Of a stretch of 64,000 nt of DNA, positions 35,351 to 46,324 are shown piece by piece (the stretch's first letter is position 1; the number at the start of each line of letters is the position of its first letter). The notes beneath the pieces were generated by a model that was not told where the DNA came from, searched no databases, and worked only from the letters and a program-made list of their open reading frames with translations. Source of the stretch: Batillaria attramentaria (taxonomy: Eukaryota > Mollusca > Gastropoda > Batillariidae). The translations under genes and the position numbers were made by a program. Where the stretch lies: contig JACVVK020000085.1 in assembly GCA_018292915.2 (NCBI GenBank), positions 1 through 64,000 on the forward strand. Direction: 5' to 3'.

Positions 35351-37382
35351 AAAATTTTTAGAATGAAAAAAAAAAGTCTGTGCAATTTGTTGCGTTCTGG
35401 CGTGGTCGTAAGTGCTTCGGAGGAGGAAACACACATTCTGGGGACGAGGAAAAGTTTTGGCAAAAGGTGGAAATGCACCAAAAGGTGTAAGATTCGAACT
35501 TGAACTTGAAGCCTTGCTGAAACTGAAAGTTACATGCTCTACCACGGACAGAAGCAGCACTGAGTCTGGGCCCTAGTGACGCCTGATCGTTTCTTAGGGC
35601 TGTGGGAAAGATCATCTCCAACTACACCGTCACTAAACTGCACATCAGCACTGCCCTAAAGCGATGTCTACTGACTGCCTGGGGTGAGAATGCAAACTAT
35701 ATGACACAGGCTAAATGTCCTCCAAATGTTATCACTGATATCAATCAGTGTAATCTGTCCTGCAATAAATTATTAAAACCTAATCTTGCAATCAGTATCT
35801 CTCCAGAGACCACTACATAAAAATGATAAATTAGTCATATAGATGATTAGATAGAGACAAATTCTACCACCGACAGTAAAAACACATTACGAGAAAGATA
35901 GAGAATCAGAATTAATCAGCAAAAAAGGACAGAGGTGGGGGAGGGGATGGGTATGGAGGGTTGGGGAAAGGGGGTGGAGAAGTTTAACATCAGTGATCGT
36001 ACAGCCTACTACAGGTCAAATTCAAATTTATAATTTTATATCTTTATTATCTTGAAGTTTGCAGTACAAGCTAGCTGCCAACAATTAAATATATATAATT
36101 CTGCTATAACAGTGAACAGGCATGAGTTTCCTGCTCCCTTAAGAGGGAACACAGTGTTTTAAAAACAAAAAAATAATAGGAAAGAGGAAACAGTGTCAAG
36201 TGCACATCAAAACCAATGGGGGGGGGGGGGGGGGGGTCGGGGAGAGCAGATCTATCAAAACGAGCAGCAGCAATAACAAATTTATGCTCCTCAAAATCCA
36301 ACAAAGGGGGCGGGGTTGAATACACTGAAGAGCTAAAAAAAAACAAAAAAACAACCCAAACAAACTCACACACGAATTAAATGAGTCATAATGCTGACGT
36401 AATAAATATTACTAACAATTAGTGAAAGCAAAACCAACCTCATCACTGACAGTGACTACTAGTACTACTATTAGTACTAAATTATGCTAGAAATTTCCTG
36501 AGTCCTGTCGTGTGCATCAGACTCACTCCCTTTGTTGTACTTCATATCAGCTCTATGGTACTACTTCAACAACTGTGGTACTATGACAACTTAGTGACCA
36601 CAGAGAACACACATCGTAGTACGATAGAGCAAACTGAAACCACAATGTCAGTTTTTGTCACATGATCAATGAATTCCAAGAACTGTGGCAAAATTCCAAG
36701 GAATCTTTAGGGCCAAATGTGAACTGTTATAAATCAATAATGTCTGATTGAATCAAGTGAATGAAAAACAAGAACAATTTATTTATTAAAACAACCAAGT
36801 ACGTTAAATTACATTGTACACATTCTACTGATTTGTCTAAAAAGATTTCCCCGCTTGTATTCAACGAAACCAATTTCAGACTGGGAATGCAATGATGCAT
36901 TACACATGTGCGCGTATGTTTACAAGAGGAACTTCCTGATTGATCCATATCTTGGCAAGCCATGGCAGGAATCGAAACCTGATAATCACAAACTACCTCA
37001 TATCGAACTCGAAGAAGACGTCGGTTATCCCCTTCTAACATACGGCTGACAAAATGTTTTTCATCGTTCTTAAAAGTAATATTAATAGTACATATTGATA
37101 GTACATACATCACGTCCATAGTTAGGAGCCAATTCCTCTAACAAGACGAGAACAGAAAATGCTTAGTGGTTTGCTATTTTTGGAGTACGTCTGTTTTCCC
37201 GAACGAAAAACATGAGGTATTCACTGTAAGTGTAAAGTTTAGGATGCAAATGGTCAGACCCTGGTACCTACACACTAAAACCCGTTTCTGTGCTGGAAGC
37301 GTATAAAGGAAAAAAACACATTGTTGGAGGCATCCACTGAGTATATCTCGTCAAAGAAAGATAGCAAAAATGTTAAACTTAC

Positions 37383-37416
37383 CCGAGGTGTTTTGCCCAG
37401 CTAGATTTAGCGCCAT
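37383..37416 (-). promoter_or_regulatory. Candidate first exon of the CCCH gene
   Basis: On the minus strand TCAAAATGGCGCTAAATCT is followed by a perfect donor (CTCGG|GTAAGT) at 37,383/37,382. ATGGCG in this context is YY1-like, typical of promoter-proximal starts. Spliced to an acceptor TTGTGCAG just upstream of 33,204, the frame would be open and add about 15 residues to the N-terminus (MALNLAGQNTS first). With the alternative acceptor GTCTGAAG it would be a short upstream reading frame. Either fits a real 5' exon. Confidence 0.35.
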
Positions 37417-37648
37417 TTTGAAAGTATTCAGGGGAGGCTACCGGCTTTGCCTTAATGAACTGGAGTAGCATCCCTTGGCACTTTCGTTTTCGCAGATCGC
37501 CACACATGACTTTTACGACCAGCTATGACGATCGCGATTTGGGCAGTGGCCTTTCATACACACACTGTATATCTGGTCATGTGACTCTTGTAACTATTCC
37601 GGCTATAACTGAATCTTTCTCGCTGGGCACACCGCCTTGCTCTGACGG

Positions 37649-37712
37649 TGTGTGTGTGTGTGTCAGTGTGTCAGCCTCTGTGTGTGTGTATGTGTGTGTG
37701 TGTGTGTGTGTG
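37649..37712. repeat. Imperfect GT-rich tract
   Basis: GT repeats broken by CAGTGTGTCAGCCTC and TATG. Confidence 0.9.
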
Positions 37713-37895
37713 TTTATCAGTCGTCAGAACTGATGAGCACACTCCGCCCAGAAAGCGTCTGCAGACTGCGCGAGGGCCGCGTGCTGCGTGTGCGTGGTCG
37801 GCGCGGAATGCCGGTGGACTACATTAGTTACTGAGCCGTCACGGTAACCGCTAACTTGAAAGCCGGCACTGACATCATTGCAGTCGTAGTGTGCG

Positions 37896-38034
37896 CGTGG
37901 ACAATGGTGATTAAATAGACACTGACCACTGATCTGACAGATAGCTTGCGTGGTTATTAATAGTATCTCCCTGCCGCCGCGCGTGCGTAATTACCAATGA
38001 ACACCAGCCGTATGCGTAATTAACCATAATGACC
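37896..38034 (+). repeat. Left arm of a 3.4-kb-spaced inverted repeat
   Basis: Begins CGTGGACAATGGTGATTAAA and includes AGACACTGACCACT, GTAATTACCAATGA and TATGCGTAATTAACC. The reverse complement of all these blocks lies at 41,305-41,456 in matching order. Confidence 0.85.
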
Positions 38035-38909
38035 AGCCCAGTACGTACAAGTGAAGCCAAACTGAGAGTGTGAAAAAGTGATTGTCAGGATGAATTGTTA
38101 CTGAAGAAAAAAATAAAAAAAGGCAGAAGTGGGTGCATATCAGTGTGCGTTTACAAGTACCCTATATGTTTCTTGTCGGGTCAACAGTCGTTATGAGTGT
38201 TGCTAAACTGCACTATCCCTAACACGCCAACATTCACCCCTATCTACTTTTTGTTTGTTACTATACACTACATCAGCGCAAAATGCTCACCGCATGCACC
38301 GTACTTTTCAACAGTCGTTGTAACCAGGTCAAACTTTTGCCTTTTTACTTTGTTGTGTGTATGTGTATCATTTTCTTTTATTCTGTCAGTCTTTCCTATT
38401 CCTCTTGGCAGAAGATTCCTTGAAGAAACATATTGAGGAAGAAAGACTAAATTAAAAGGAATCTATACGGGAGGAAGAGAAATGTGTGCATTTTATTTAT
38501 TTTAGTTTATTTTAGCTTTACGGTTTCGTCAAGACTGAGAGCAGTGAATGAGCAACGTGTAAACCAACGTTGAGCTCCTACTTTACAATATCCAGGGATC
38601 ACCACGTGGAGGTGAAGCTAATTCCATCCCCTCCCCCTTTAAAAAAAAAAATCTTTTAATTTTTTTATCTTCTTTAATTTTTTTCCCTTTATTTATTTAT
38701 TTATTTTTTTATATGCAAATGTGGGGGTGACAAGGGGGAAGTCACAGAATGATGATCAGAAAAAAAAAAAACAGAGAACAGATCAGTCAGAAAAAAAATC
38801 GCCTTTTCTTTAAAGCAGTTAGTCTCTCCTCCTCCTCATCGCCGGCGTCATCACTGCCAGCGACGTTCTCCCCCCACCCGCCACCCCTGTTCTTGTGAGT
38901 GCACATAGA

Positions 38910-38943
<34 letters not shown>

Positions 38944-39602
38944 GTAGTTTTATTCTATCACGTACCAGTCTAGTCTGCCATTTCAATGCTGTCAATATAT
39001 GTACTCATTCCCACTGAGCATTAACATAAGCGGTGCCGCTTGTATATATATGCTCACTATCTGTTTACTGGAACGAGTTGTCAGCATTGCAATAAACCTG
39101 TTTAAACCAAAGGTCGAGAAAATGTTTGCTTCGAAAGAAGAAGTGGCTGTGATCCGCTGTGGCGAATGAGCGCGTCAACACCGCAACGCGGTACTAGACT
39201 AGCTCATATATCTTCCTCTGCGCTGACTAAAGACAGAGAACCAGGGGACTATCATAGTTTCAAGTAATTGGCGACATTACGCGTGTACGTATTGATATGA
39301 TAACTCTTGTGCCATGCGTGCAGGAGGGGGTGCTTTCCGAGTCGACAACTAGCAAACAGCTTTTAGCGCGGGATAAGTGGCCCCGTATCGTGTATGCATT
39401 TGCTGCGCGTGTCATTCCCAGTGTACAGATCTTTTTTTAAATATCTTTGTCACACGAGGTTTAATCGTCCCACAGTTTATTTTCGCCCATTGACATAATC
39501 GGTATGTTATTCACGCTTTTTAAATGTTCTTTATTAGTGTGTAGTTTCTTTTAACTATGGATTCATTGGTATTTCTGTTTTGTTCCTGTTGCTGTACATG
39601 GG

Positions 39603-39604
<2 letters not shown>
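38035..39604. other. No gene seen between repeat fragments
   Basis: AT-rich DNA with runs of TTTATTTAT near 38,690-38,705, A-runs, a CT tract at about 38,912-38,941 and no supported reading frame or RNA gene. Confidence 0.6.

Positions 39605-39689
<85 letters not shown>
39605..39689. repeat. (GT)n microsatellite
   Basis: About 85 bases of uninterrupted GT. Confidence 0.97.
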
Positions 39690-39690
<1 letters not shown>

Positions 39691-39769
39691 GATTTAGATA
39701 GACATTATTAGAATAGATAGACTAGAATTAGCAACGGCAGATATGAAAATTGGCTGTTTTACGCTAATT

Positions 39770-40400
39770 ACCTCTACAGTTGAAAAATAAAGTTTTCTTG
39801 ATTCTTGATTCTCTCTCTCTCTCTTCCACTGACAAGATCACCCGCTCTAAGAGGATTGGCGCACGGTCATTTGAGAATGCAGTCCCAAAAGTCTGGAACT
39901 GCTGAATCAGGGCAGAAGGCAGTCAGCACCATCACATTTTGTGCAAGACGACATCAGTATAAGGTGCCGCTACTTCGGTGGGGCACGTACGTGCGTGTAT
40001 TTGCGTCACACTTCATTTCAGTGGCGTGGAGGTATGCAAGTGTAGAGTGTATGACTATGGCTGAGTGTGTGCGTGTGATGCGTGGCCGGATAAGCAGATG
40101 CGTGCGTAAAGCATGGTTCATTTTATATGGAGATTTTGTTTCTCTGATGGACTGAAGTAGTATTATGTTCTGAATGATAGTTCTGTTCTTAATTATGAAA
40201 TTCAGTTCTTAAGAAATTTTGTTCTTCATCATTTACAGTATTACTGCCATGAGTGTATGTGATGGGTGTATGAGTGAAGAGTGCGTATGGGTGCATGGTT
40301 GATGTTTTTTTACATGGAGATTCTGTTCTTGTGTCAAGAGCTGTACACCATAAATTTCCCTGAGGGGATTAATAAAGTTATTCTTATTCTTATTACACAC
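39770..40400 (+). mobile_element. LINE 3'-end fragments
   Basis: At 39,780-39,815 a tail-like sequence (GAAAAATAAAGTTTTCTTGA, then TTCTTGATTC) is followed by a piece reading SKRIGARSFENAVPKVWN. That resembles the reverse-transcriptase C-terminus of CR1/L2-like LINEs (usual form G-RSFS...P-LWNSLP), then a stop. Another tail (TTAATAAAGTTATTCTTATT) ends near 40,392. Both are dead fragments. Confidence 0.5.
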
Positions 40401-40404
40401 ACTC

Positions 40405-40950
40405 GTCCATTAGGCAGTATCTTACCACTGAATCCACAAAGACCCTGGTGACTTCACTTGTCCTCTCTAAGCTAGACTACTGCAATTCTCTCCTTGCCGG
40501 TCTTCCTCAAAATCTTCTGGAAAAAATTCAAAGAGTCATGAACTGTGCCGCCCGTCTCGTCTTCAGAGCACCGAAACGTCAACATGTTTCTCTCCTGCTG
40601 TCTGATCTCCACTGGCTGTCCATCCAAAACAGAATCCACTACAAAATTGCCACTGTTTGTTACAATATCATCACTGGTTCAGCTCCACCTTACTTGGCCT
40701 CTCTAATACAGCTGTACACGCCATCCCGTAACTTGCGCAGGCTCTTCCGCCGACACTCGCCTACTCCGTGTGCCCGTCCGTCGTCGAAAGTTCCAAGGCC
40801 AACGAGCCTTTTCGTACATTGGCCCAATCACCTGGAACAGCCTTCCCGCCCACATCCGCCACGCTCAGTCCTTGGCAACATTCAAAGCTAAACTGAAAAC
40901 GCATCTCTTTTCCTCCCAGTAATTCAACTCAACTTTTTATTGTCTTGTAC

Positions 40951-41033
<83 letters not shown>

Positions 41034-41278
41034 TGGTTTATTTGGGTTGGGTTCCCCACATCCTGTGTTTGGGCAGGATGCTGGGGTCCCCGCTCTCTTA
41101 CTGCCATGGTCTCTGTTGCCTGCAGGGAGACAATGCGGGTTTTTTTAATTTTATCAGTCTTTATTTTCGCGGGTTGTTGCTGCCCCCCCCCCCCCCCCCC
41201 GTTATATTGTAAAGCGCCTAGAGCCAGCCCCTGGGTTAGGCGCGTTAAAAATCTCCACTATTATTATTATTATTATTA
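40405..41278 (+). mobile_element. 5'-truncated CR1/L2-like LINE, reverse-transcriptase C-terminus and 3' tail
   Basis: From about 40,440 the plus strand reads LVLSKLDYCNSLLAGLPQNL, then CAARLVFRAPKRQHV, LHWLSIQNRIHYKIATVCY and SAPPYLASLIQLYTP, all standard for the end of CR1/L2-type reverse transcriptases. Near 40,745-40,790 the frame is lost. The expected ending resumes in the next frame (RAFSYIGPITWNSLPAHIR, then KLKTHLFSSQ and a stop near 40,921). The 3' UTR holds a (GT)n tract (40,955-41,028), a C-run and the tail TTGTAAAGCGCCTAGAG ending in (ATT)n. Non-functional. Confidence 0.85.
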
Positions 41279-41304
41279 CACAGTGACACTCATTTTCCTC
41301 ACCA

Positions 41305-41456
41305 CGGTTAATTACGCATACGGCTGATGGTCAGCATACAGGTTAGTGATTATGGGTAATTACGCATACAGGGCTGGTGGTCATTGGTAATTACTGACAC
41401 ACGCGGCAGGGACTGAGATACAGTGGTCAGTGTCTATTTAATCACCATTGTCCACG
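41305..41456 (-). repeat. Right arm of the inverted repeat
   Basis: Reverse complement of 37,896-38,034, ending ATCACCATTGTCCACG. It carries two copies of the TAATTACGCATAC block where the left arm has two related blocks. Confidence 0.85.
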
Positions 41457-42472
41457 CCGGCAACCCTACCAGAGGAATGGAATCAGTACGAGCGCTGCAA
41501 TTATCATTTTATGTACGTTTTCAAATTATCACTGTCAACTGCCGCTTTCTTCTTCATGTTTATTTTCGTCTCAAAGAAAATTACAAAATCTTTATAGAGA
41601 CACTTTTTAAAAGGACATGTACATAATTATTAACAACTAACAATACGTAAAATAAATTAAAAAGTACACATACATAAAAAATCCTCTCTCTCTCTCCGCG
41701 CTCTCTCTCTCTCCCACTCTCTCCCTCTCCCTCCCTCTCTCTCTCTCCCCCAACACACACACACAGCCACACACACCTACACATATAAAACAACAATCAC
41801 ATGCTCACTCAGTGGGGTGTACATAAAACATACAAACAGCTGCTCGCAAGCACTCAGCGATAGTGGTGATACTTATACACTTGAGCGTAAAAACAACTAA
41901 ATAAGTAAACTTATAGGGCTATTAAAAACGTCCCTCACAAACGCAGTCGTCATATTTCTGTTTTCGTCCTTACATGACATCACGAGAGGGGTCAGACGCA
42001 TGTCAACTGCCGCGTGCCTGCCAGAAGAATGGACTGCAGGGCCCGAGGGGATGAAAGGCGTTTGACCCTCGTCTCATCAGTATATCTAACAAGGTTTAGT
42101 CTTCTGGTTTGGTCTTCTTTCACGTATGTACTTTGCAGGATACGACTCGCCATTGAGCGTGTGAAAATCCGTCTTTGTACCCAATCATTTACCAATGTAG
42201 ACGGGTCGCGAATACGCGTCAGGAGTAGATGCCACGATTTTTGGTATGATGTCTTTATGATGCGGGTCCATAATGTGGCTGGTTCGCCGGAATGCTGGAA
42301 GTCAACTAAAAGCCAGTGCCTGTTGTAATATATTTTTACTCGAAGTTTGTTCATTTCACGCAAACTCACAGATACCACACACACAAACAACAACAACAAC
42401 AACAAATATATATCATACAAAATTTTATTCAGTCATAAAAAACCGAGGCGATGCACAAAGAGGTCTCGTCAA

Positions 42473-42545
<73 letters not shown>

Positions 42546-42639
42546 TAAGGATTATAGTTTTGCTAAAAAAAAAGAAAAAAAAAACACTAAATAATGTCAA
42601 AAAGAGGTCCATGTTAAGTGGTTCTTCACAATGAGCTTG
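41457..42639. other. No gene seen
   Basis: AT-rich DNA with a CT-rich tract at about 41,684-41,760, a (CAA)n tract at 42,390-42,404 and a (CA)n tract at 42,474-42,542. The minus-strand open frame over 41,992-42,420 has no recognisable domain and I do not call it. Confidence 0.55.
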
Positions 42640-42815
42640 CAAGGGTGGGGTGAGTGTTTAGGGGTTTAACGTCCTTTTCCACCACATAGGGTGATATCAA
42701 AGACGGGGCAACGATGAAAAAGCCAGCACAATATTTGGCCCCAGCCGGGGTCGAACTCACGACCCGAGCATTAGAAGTCCAACGCTCTAGATACCATTCG
42801 ACCACCCCGGCTCCC
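42640..42815 (-). repeat. tRNA-derived SINE, copy 2
   Basis: On the minus strand it begins GGAGCCGGGGTGGTCGAATG, has box B-like GAGTTCGACCCCGGC, then a body with ATATTGTGCTGGC and TATGTGGTGGAAAAGGACGT matching 591-743. Confidence 0.68.
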
Positions 42816-42989
42816 AATGAACTTGCAAAATCGTTGCTCCAGTAGAGTTGAGATTGAGGCGGGGGTGAGCACCACGGTTGAGCGTCCGGGAGTTCGGTAA
42901 CATCACTCGATATTTGCTCCGTTTGATTAAAACAGTGTTGAACCAAATTGTCAATATACCGATCCTCCACCATTCGTTGAATCGGGTAC

Positions 42990-43234
42990 CTAGGTTCTTC
43001 TGGGGTTGTGGTAGCTGGCGGCGGCGGCGGCGGTCGCTGTTGTTGTTATTTCAGTTCGCTGACTGGACTGTTTGTTATACTCAGCGACAAGCCTTGATTT
43101 GACTTTTCCCAAGCGCTGAAATTCAGCCAGACTGATCCAAACTTCGCTACGTCGCGTAGGAACCACTTTGCCTCCTTTAACATCAGACCGGGCAGAATAA
43201 TGACGAATATAAATCTTGACAGTACCGGCCTCGC
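42990..43234 (-). CDS. PC4 (p15)-like coactivator domain fragment
   Basis: The minus strand encodes AGTVKIYIRHYSARSD, then GGKVVPTRRSEVWISLAEFQRL and a helical tail. This fits the PC4 C-terminal fold: beta strands with IYIRHY, a Lys/Pro-Arg-Arg turn, then the helix-starting SLAEFQRL (compare the family pattern I-IR-Y...KK-I-L---W--L). Such domains bind single-stranded DNA. The frame ends in an Ala/Thr-rich stretch from a (GCC)n/(GTT)n tract and a stop at 42,990. Upstream the frame runs into LINE sequence at about 43,235, so the N-terminus is missing. Could be a broken gene, an exon or cargo of the retroelement. Confidence 0.42.
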
Positions 43235-44140
43235 CAAGTTTTTCGATAGTCAACAAAAGCACAAAACAACTTTTCCTTTTCACCAACGAATATGTAGACC
43301 TACAAGTGTTTTCAAAACAAATATATGGTCTAAAGCGGAATGCTGCTTCCGAAAGCCTGGTTTTCCGCGGACAGGATATTGTTGCTTTCAATGAAATGTG
43401 TGAGTCTGTTATTTAACAGTGTTGTGAAAGCCTTGCCAATACAACTCAGAAGTGTACTGCCCCTGTAATTGTCACAGTCGTGTTGTCTCCTTTGCCCTTG
43501 TATAAGGGTTTAATCAGTCCCGTCACCCAGTCTTGTGGAACTACACCTTCGTCTAATGCTTTGTTAAACCACCGGCAATAAACACTAGTCATAACAGGTA
43601 TACTGCATTTCAAGTTATATACATGTACTCATTGTATATGTCATCAACACCGGCTGCCTTCCCATTTTTAATTGTATTAATTGCACTTTCAGTCTCCTGT
43701 TCTGTCACAATTGAGTTTAGTAATTCATCGAGACTAAAATCTGAAATATAATCAAAAGGCATGTCGTCGTTATCGCCTCTGCTATCACTTTGGTTGCTGT
43801 TTAAGCGCCGAAAGTGGTTCTCTAAATCTTTGAGTTGCCAACTCAAACGCAGATCCCATGTTGAGTGTCCTATAGTATAGGACAACCATAGGATACTCAA
43901 CATGGGATCTGCCTTTCACACGGCGCCAATAATCTGCCGGATAATGGGACTTCATGTTCTTCAGATCCTTGTGCCAATTCCTACGGTAAACTCTTACAGC
44001 TGATCTAATGGTCCTTTCCTCCTCGTTGCTCTTAGCTTTCAGGTGAGTGCGTGAGTCACAGGTGTCCGCACGTTTACGCATGGCTCGTGCCCTACTCAGC
44101 ACGCGCCAGTAAACCACGGTTATTTGTTTTGTCTGCACGT
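43235..44140 (-). mobile_element. LINE fragment: linker and first reverse-transcriptase motifs
   Basis: Minus-strand pieces in order, in shifting frames: HWHKDL-like and MKSHYPADYWRRV (linker before RT), ESAINTIKNGKAAGVDDIYN (RT motif with GKA-G-D), DEGVVPQDWVTGLIKPL, NYRGSTLLSCIGKAFTTLLN, FIESNNILSAENQAFG and finally KEKLFCAFVDYRKT, just short of the catalytic Asp region. At least three frame changes and a palindromic insertion (43,851-43,910) make it dead. A CR1/RTE-type non-LTR element fits best. Confidence 0.8.
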
Positions 44141-44526
44141 GTCAGCCTTGCTGGCCCGGGGAACTGTCCCAAGGGTGTCTTTCGCGACCGCGACTGAGGA
44201 GCGTCTCCACTAAGGCACAGTTAATCTGATTAACGTCCGCACCGTTGTCGAGCAACGCGTGAAGCTGGTCAGTCAGTGCCCCGGGCACCTAGTCCGTCGG
44301 TGAACATCTGGCTTTTGGTGGGACTGATCCCATCGCCTTGCCCTCGTGGCATTACCCACTTGGATAGGATTCTTGAGTCGTTTACACTACAGCTGAGCCG
44401 AGAACCGAACCGCGCCGGGCCCACTTCCAGTTCCATGCGTTTACTCTGCAATTTTTTGGGGGAAGGTGGACTGACCTGTGACACGTGACCTGTGACACGG
44501 GCCAGCAGCCTGGAAACGAATGCAGC
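44141..44526. other. No gene seen
   Basis: Mixed unique sequence between a LINE fragment and a Harbinger fragment, with no supported open frame or repeat. Confidence 0.4.
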
Positions 44527-45050
44527 ATGGCGGCGCCCAGAAAACACGTGTTTCTGTGCAGTTGGACCAAACAGAGACGAATTCGAAGGAACACGAGGAT
44601 GAAATCACTGATTCCGTCTGAGGAGCGCGCAAAGACGAAAAGCGTTTGCCTTCCAACTCCAGCAAAAGATGTACATTTTTTTTTTGCGACTCTATTGTCG
44701 ACGCACATCAGTTTTGCCGCTCGTGACCTCAGTTCTCATCGTGTGTACAGGACTGTTTGGCGTTTGCCAAGGTCGCACGACTGGTGGCAGAATATCGTGC
44801 TGAGAACTTACAACAATGAGCAGTGGTTGGAAGATTTCCGAATGTCCAGAGACACCTTTGAATGGATTTGCAGAAGACTAAGACCATACACAGACAGGCA
44901 ACCAGACTTCGTGTCCCCATCACAGTGGAACATCGAATTGCAGTAGCCATCTATCATATTGCGTCGGGTGCTAACTGTCGAACAATCGGCAATCTGTTTG
45001 GCGTCTCACGATCTCACGGGGTTGATGGGAGGGAAATGGTTTTTGCGTGA
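44527..45050 (+). pseudogene. Harbinger (HARBI1-like) transposase fragment
   Basis: From ATG at 44,527 the frame reads MAAPRKHVFLCSW..., then HDWWQNIVLRTYNNEQWLED, FRMSRDTFEWICRRLRPYT. It shifts by one base near 44,895-44,910 to continue RLRVPITVEHRIAVAIYHIA and CRTIGNLFGVSRS. These are hallmark N-terminal motifs of PIF/Harbinger nucleases (FRMSR-TFE, LRP, V---RIA-ALY-LA, FGVS-STV). The catalytic DDE part is absent after GVSRS. Could be a decayed transposon or a broken domesticated copy. Confidence 0.8.
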
Positions 45051-46019
45051 TGGTGTGAGTGTGTCGGTAGAAAGGGGGGGGGGGGGAGGTGGGGGTCGTT
45101 ATGAAAGATGGGACTTTTCTCCCTTAGATTTAATCTTACCGTCACGTGTGTTCATCGTTTTTTCCACAAGCTACAGGTCTGCTGCGAAAACATGGGAGAA
45201 TTACACACTTTTATTGGTGCTGTTTTCAGTGTTTTGCGGTCTTTCGTTCCTTTGTTTTAACATGATATATGCCGTGGGATGATGATGATGAAACTTTATT
45301 TTACAACGGTTAAAGTTTTGACAGAGAAGATCGTCAATTTATAAACTTTCCGTTGCTACACACTACTAAAACACATCTAGCAAAGAAAATTAAAACATTG
45401 AGATCAAACATTGGGAGCAATAGGTAGAATCAGAGTGGGTAGAATGCCTTCAATTATCAGTCCTAGACAACAACAACCCAGAAAATCTGTCACAAAACGA
45501 AAATATTTTGGCATGCTTTTGTACAGATGAACACAGATTTCATATTTTAAGTGTTCTTTTATCAAATTATGCGTTTATTTCCACCTCACGTGAAGTCATT
45601 CTTCTTCTGAACGATGTGCCGTTTGGACTGAGAGGTCCCTCTCCTAGTTATGAGCTGGTAATCCGGAGATGACAATTCTTGTGCACGCAACTCGGCATGT
45701 AATGGGCAATGCGATATCAGTTGATAATTCTAAGTAACACCTCACTGATCTCTCTTTTGCTTTCTCGTGGCCAAATGTGTCAGTTAACAACTGAAGCAAC
45801 AACAACCTGACAACTTCCGTGGTATCAAACTTCAGCTGGAAGGAAGTTCTAAACAGACTGTCTGTACCGTCTGGACACTTTAAATCACTTTGCTGCCGCG
45901 CTGTTTCATGTTTTTGTTTAGGTTGTTTTCCTTCTTGACTAAACAGAAATTTCACAAGACACACCATAAAGAACTGCATCACATATCGTACAGGGAACAC
46001 TGAAGACTGATGAAGAAGA
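45051..46019. other. Repeat debris; LINE tail on minus strand
   Basis: A G-run at 45,076-45,086. At 45,270-45,300, GATGATGATGAAACTTTATT is a minus-strand retroposon tail (AATAAAGTTTCATCATC). The remaining sequence to 46,019 is unassigned. Confidence 0.45.
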
Positions 46020-46191
46020 CAGGGGCGTAGGAACCACGGGGGCCCTGGGGGCCCAGGCCCCCGTTCGATTTTTGGAAAGGGGGCCTGAATCATAGTCTTT
46101 GGGCCCCCTTGCTTTTGATAAGAGGAGAGGGGGCCTACCAGTTGTGGGGCCCTCCTGCTCTGCTGTCGCAGGACACAATCTTTGGCAGTCA

Positions 46192-46226
<35 letters not shown>

Positions 46227-46324
46227 CAAACCCTCCCCCTCCCCCCCCTTCTTCACCCCGGCCGTATGGCTCACCCGACTTAGTGGGCCCCCTTCCTCTC
46301 AGCATCTCAGTTCCTACGCGCCTG
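46020..46324. mobile_element. hAT MITE with perfect 8-bp target duplication
   Basis: 305 bp with termini CAGGGGCGTAGGAAC and GTTCCTACGCGCCTG (one mismatch), flanked on both sides by GAAGAAGA. The 8-bp duplication and CAGGGG/CCTG ends define hAT. The interior is G/C-run rich with a (CA)n tract at about 46,192-46,225 and no transposase. Confidence 0.92.

Larger units (their letters stand above)
33205..37382 (-). other. Upstream region or 5' intron of the CCCH gene
   Basis: No host coding sequence recognised. Contains the second MITE copy, a hAT MITE nested in an older repeat, poly(A) at 34,224-34,245, a G-run at 36,219-36,236 and AT-rich sequence. Confidence 0.6.

Noticed and set aside
41992..42420. 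142-codon minus-strand open frame
   Set aside because: No family resemblance; partly built on a (GTT)n tract; no transcript signals seen.
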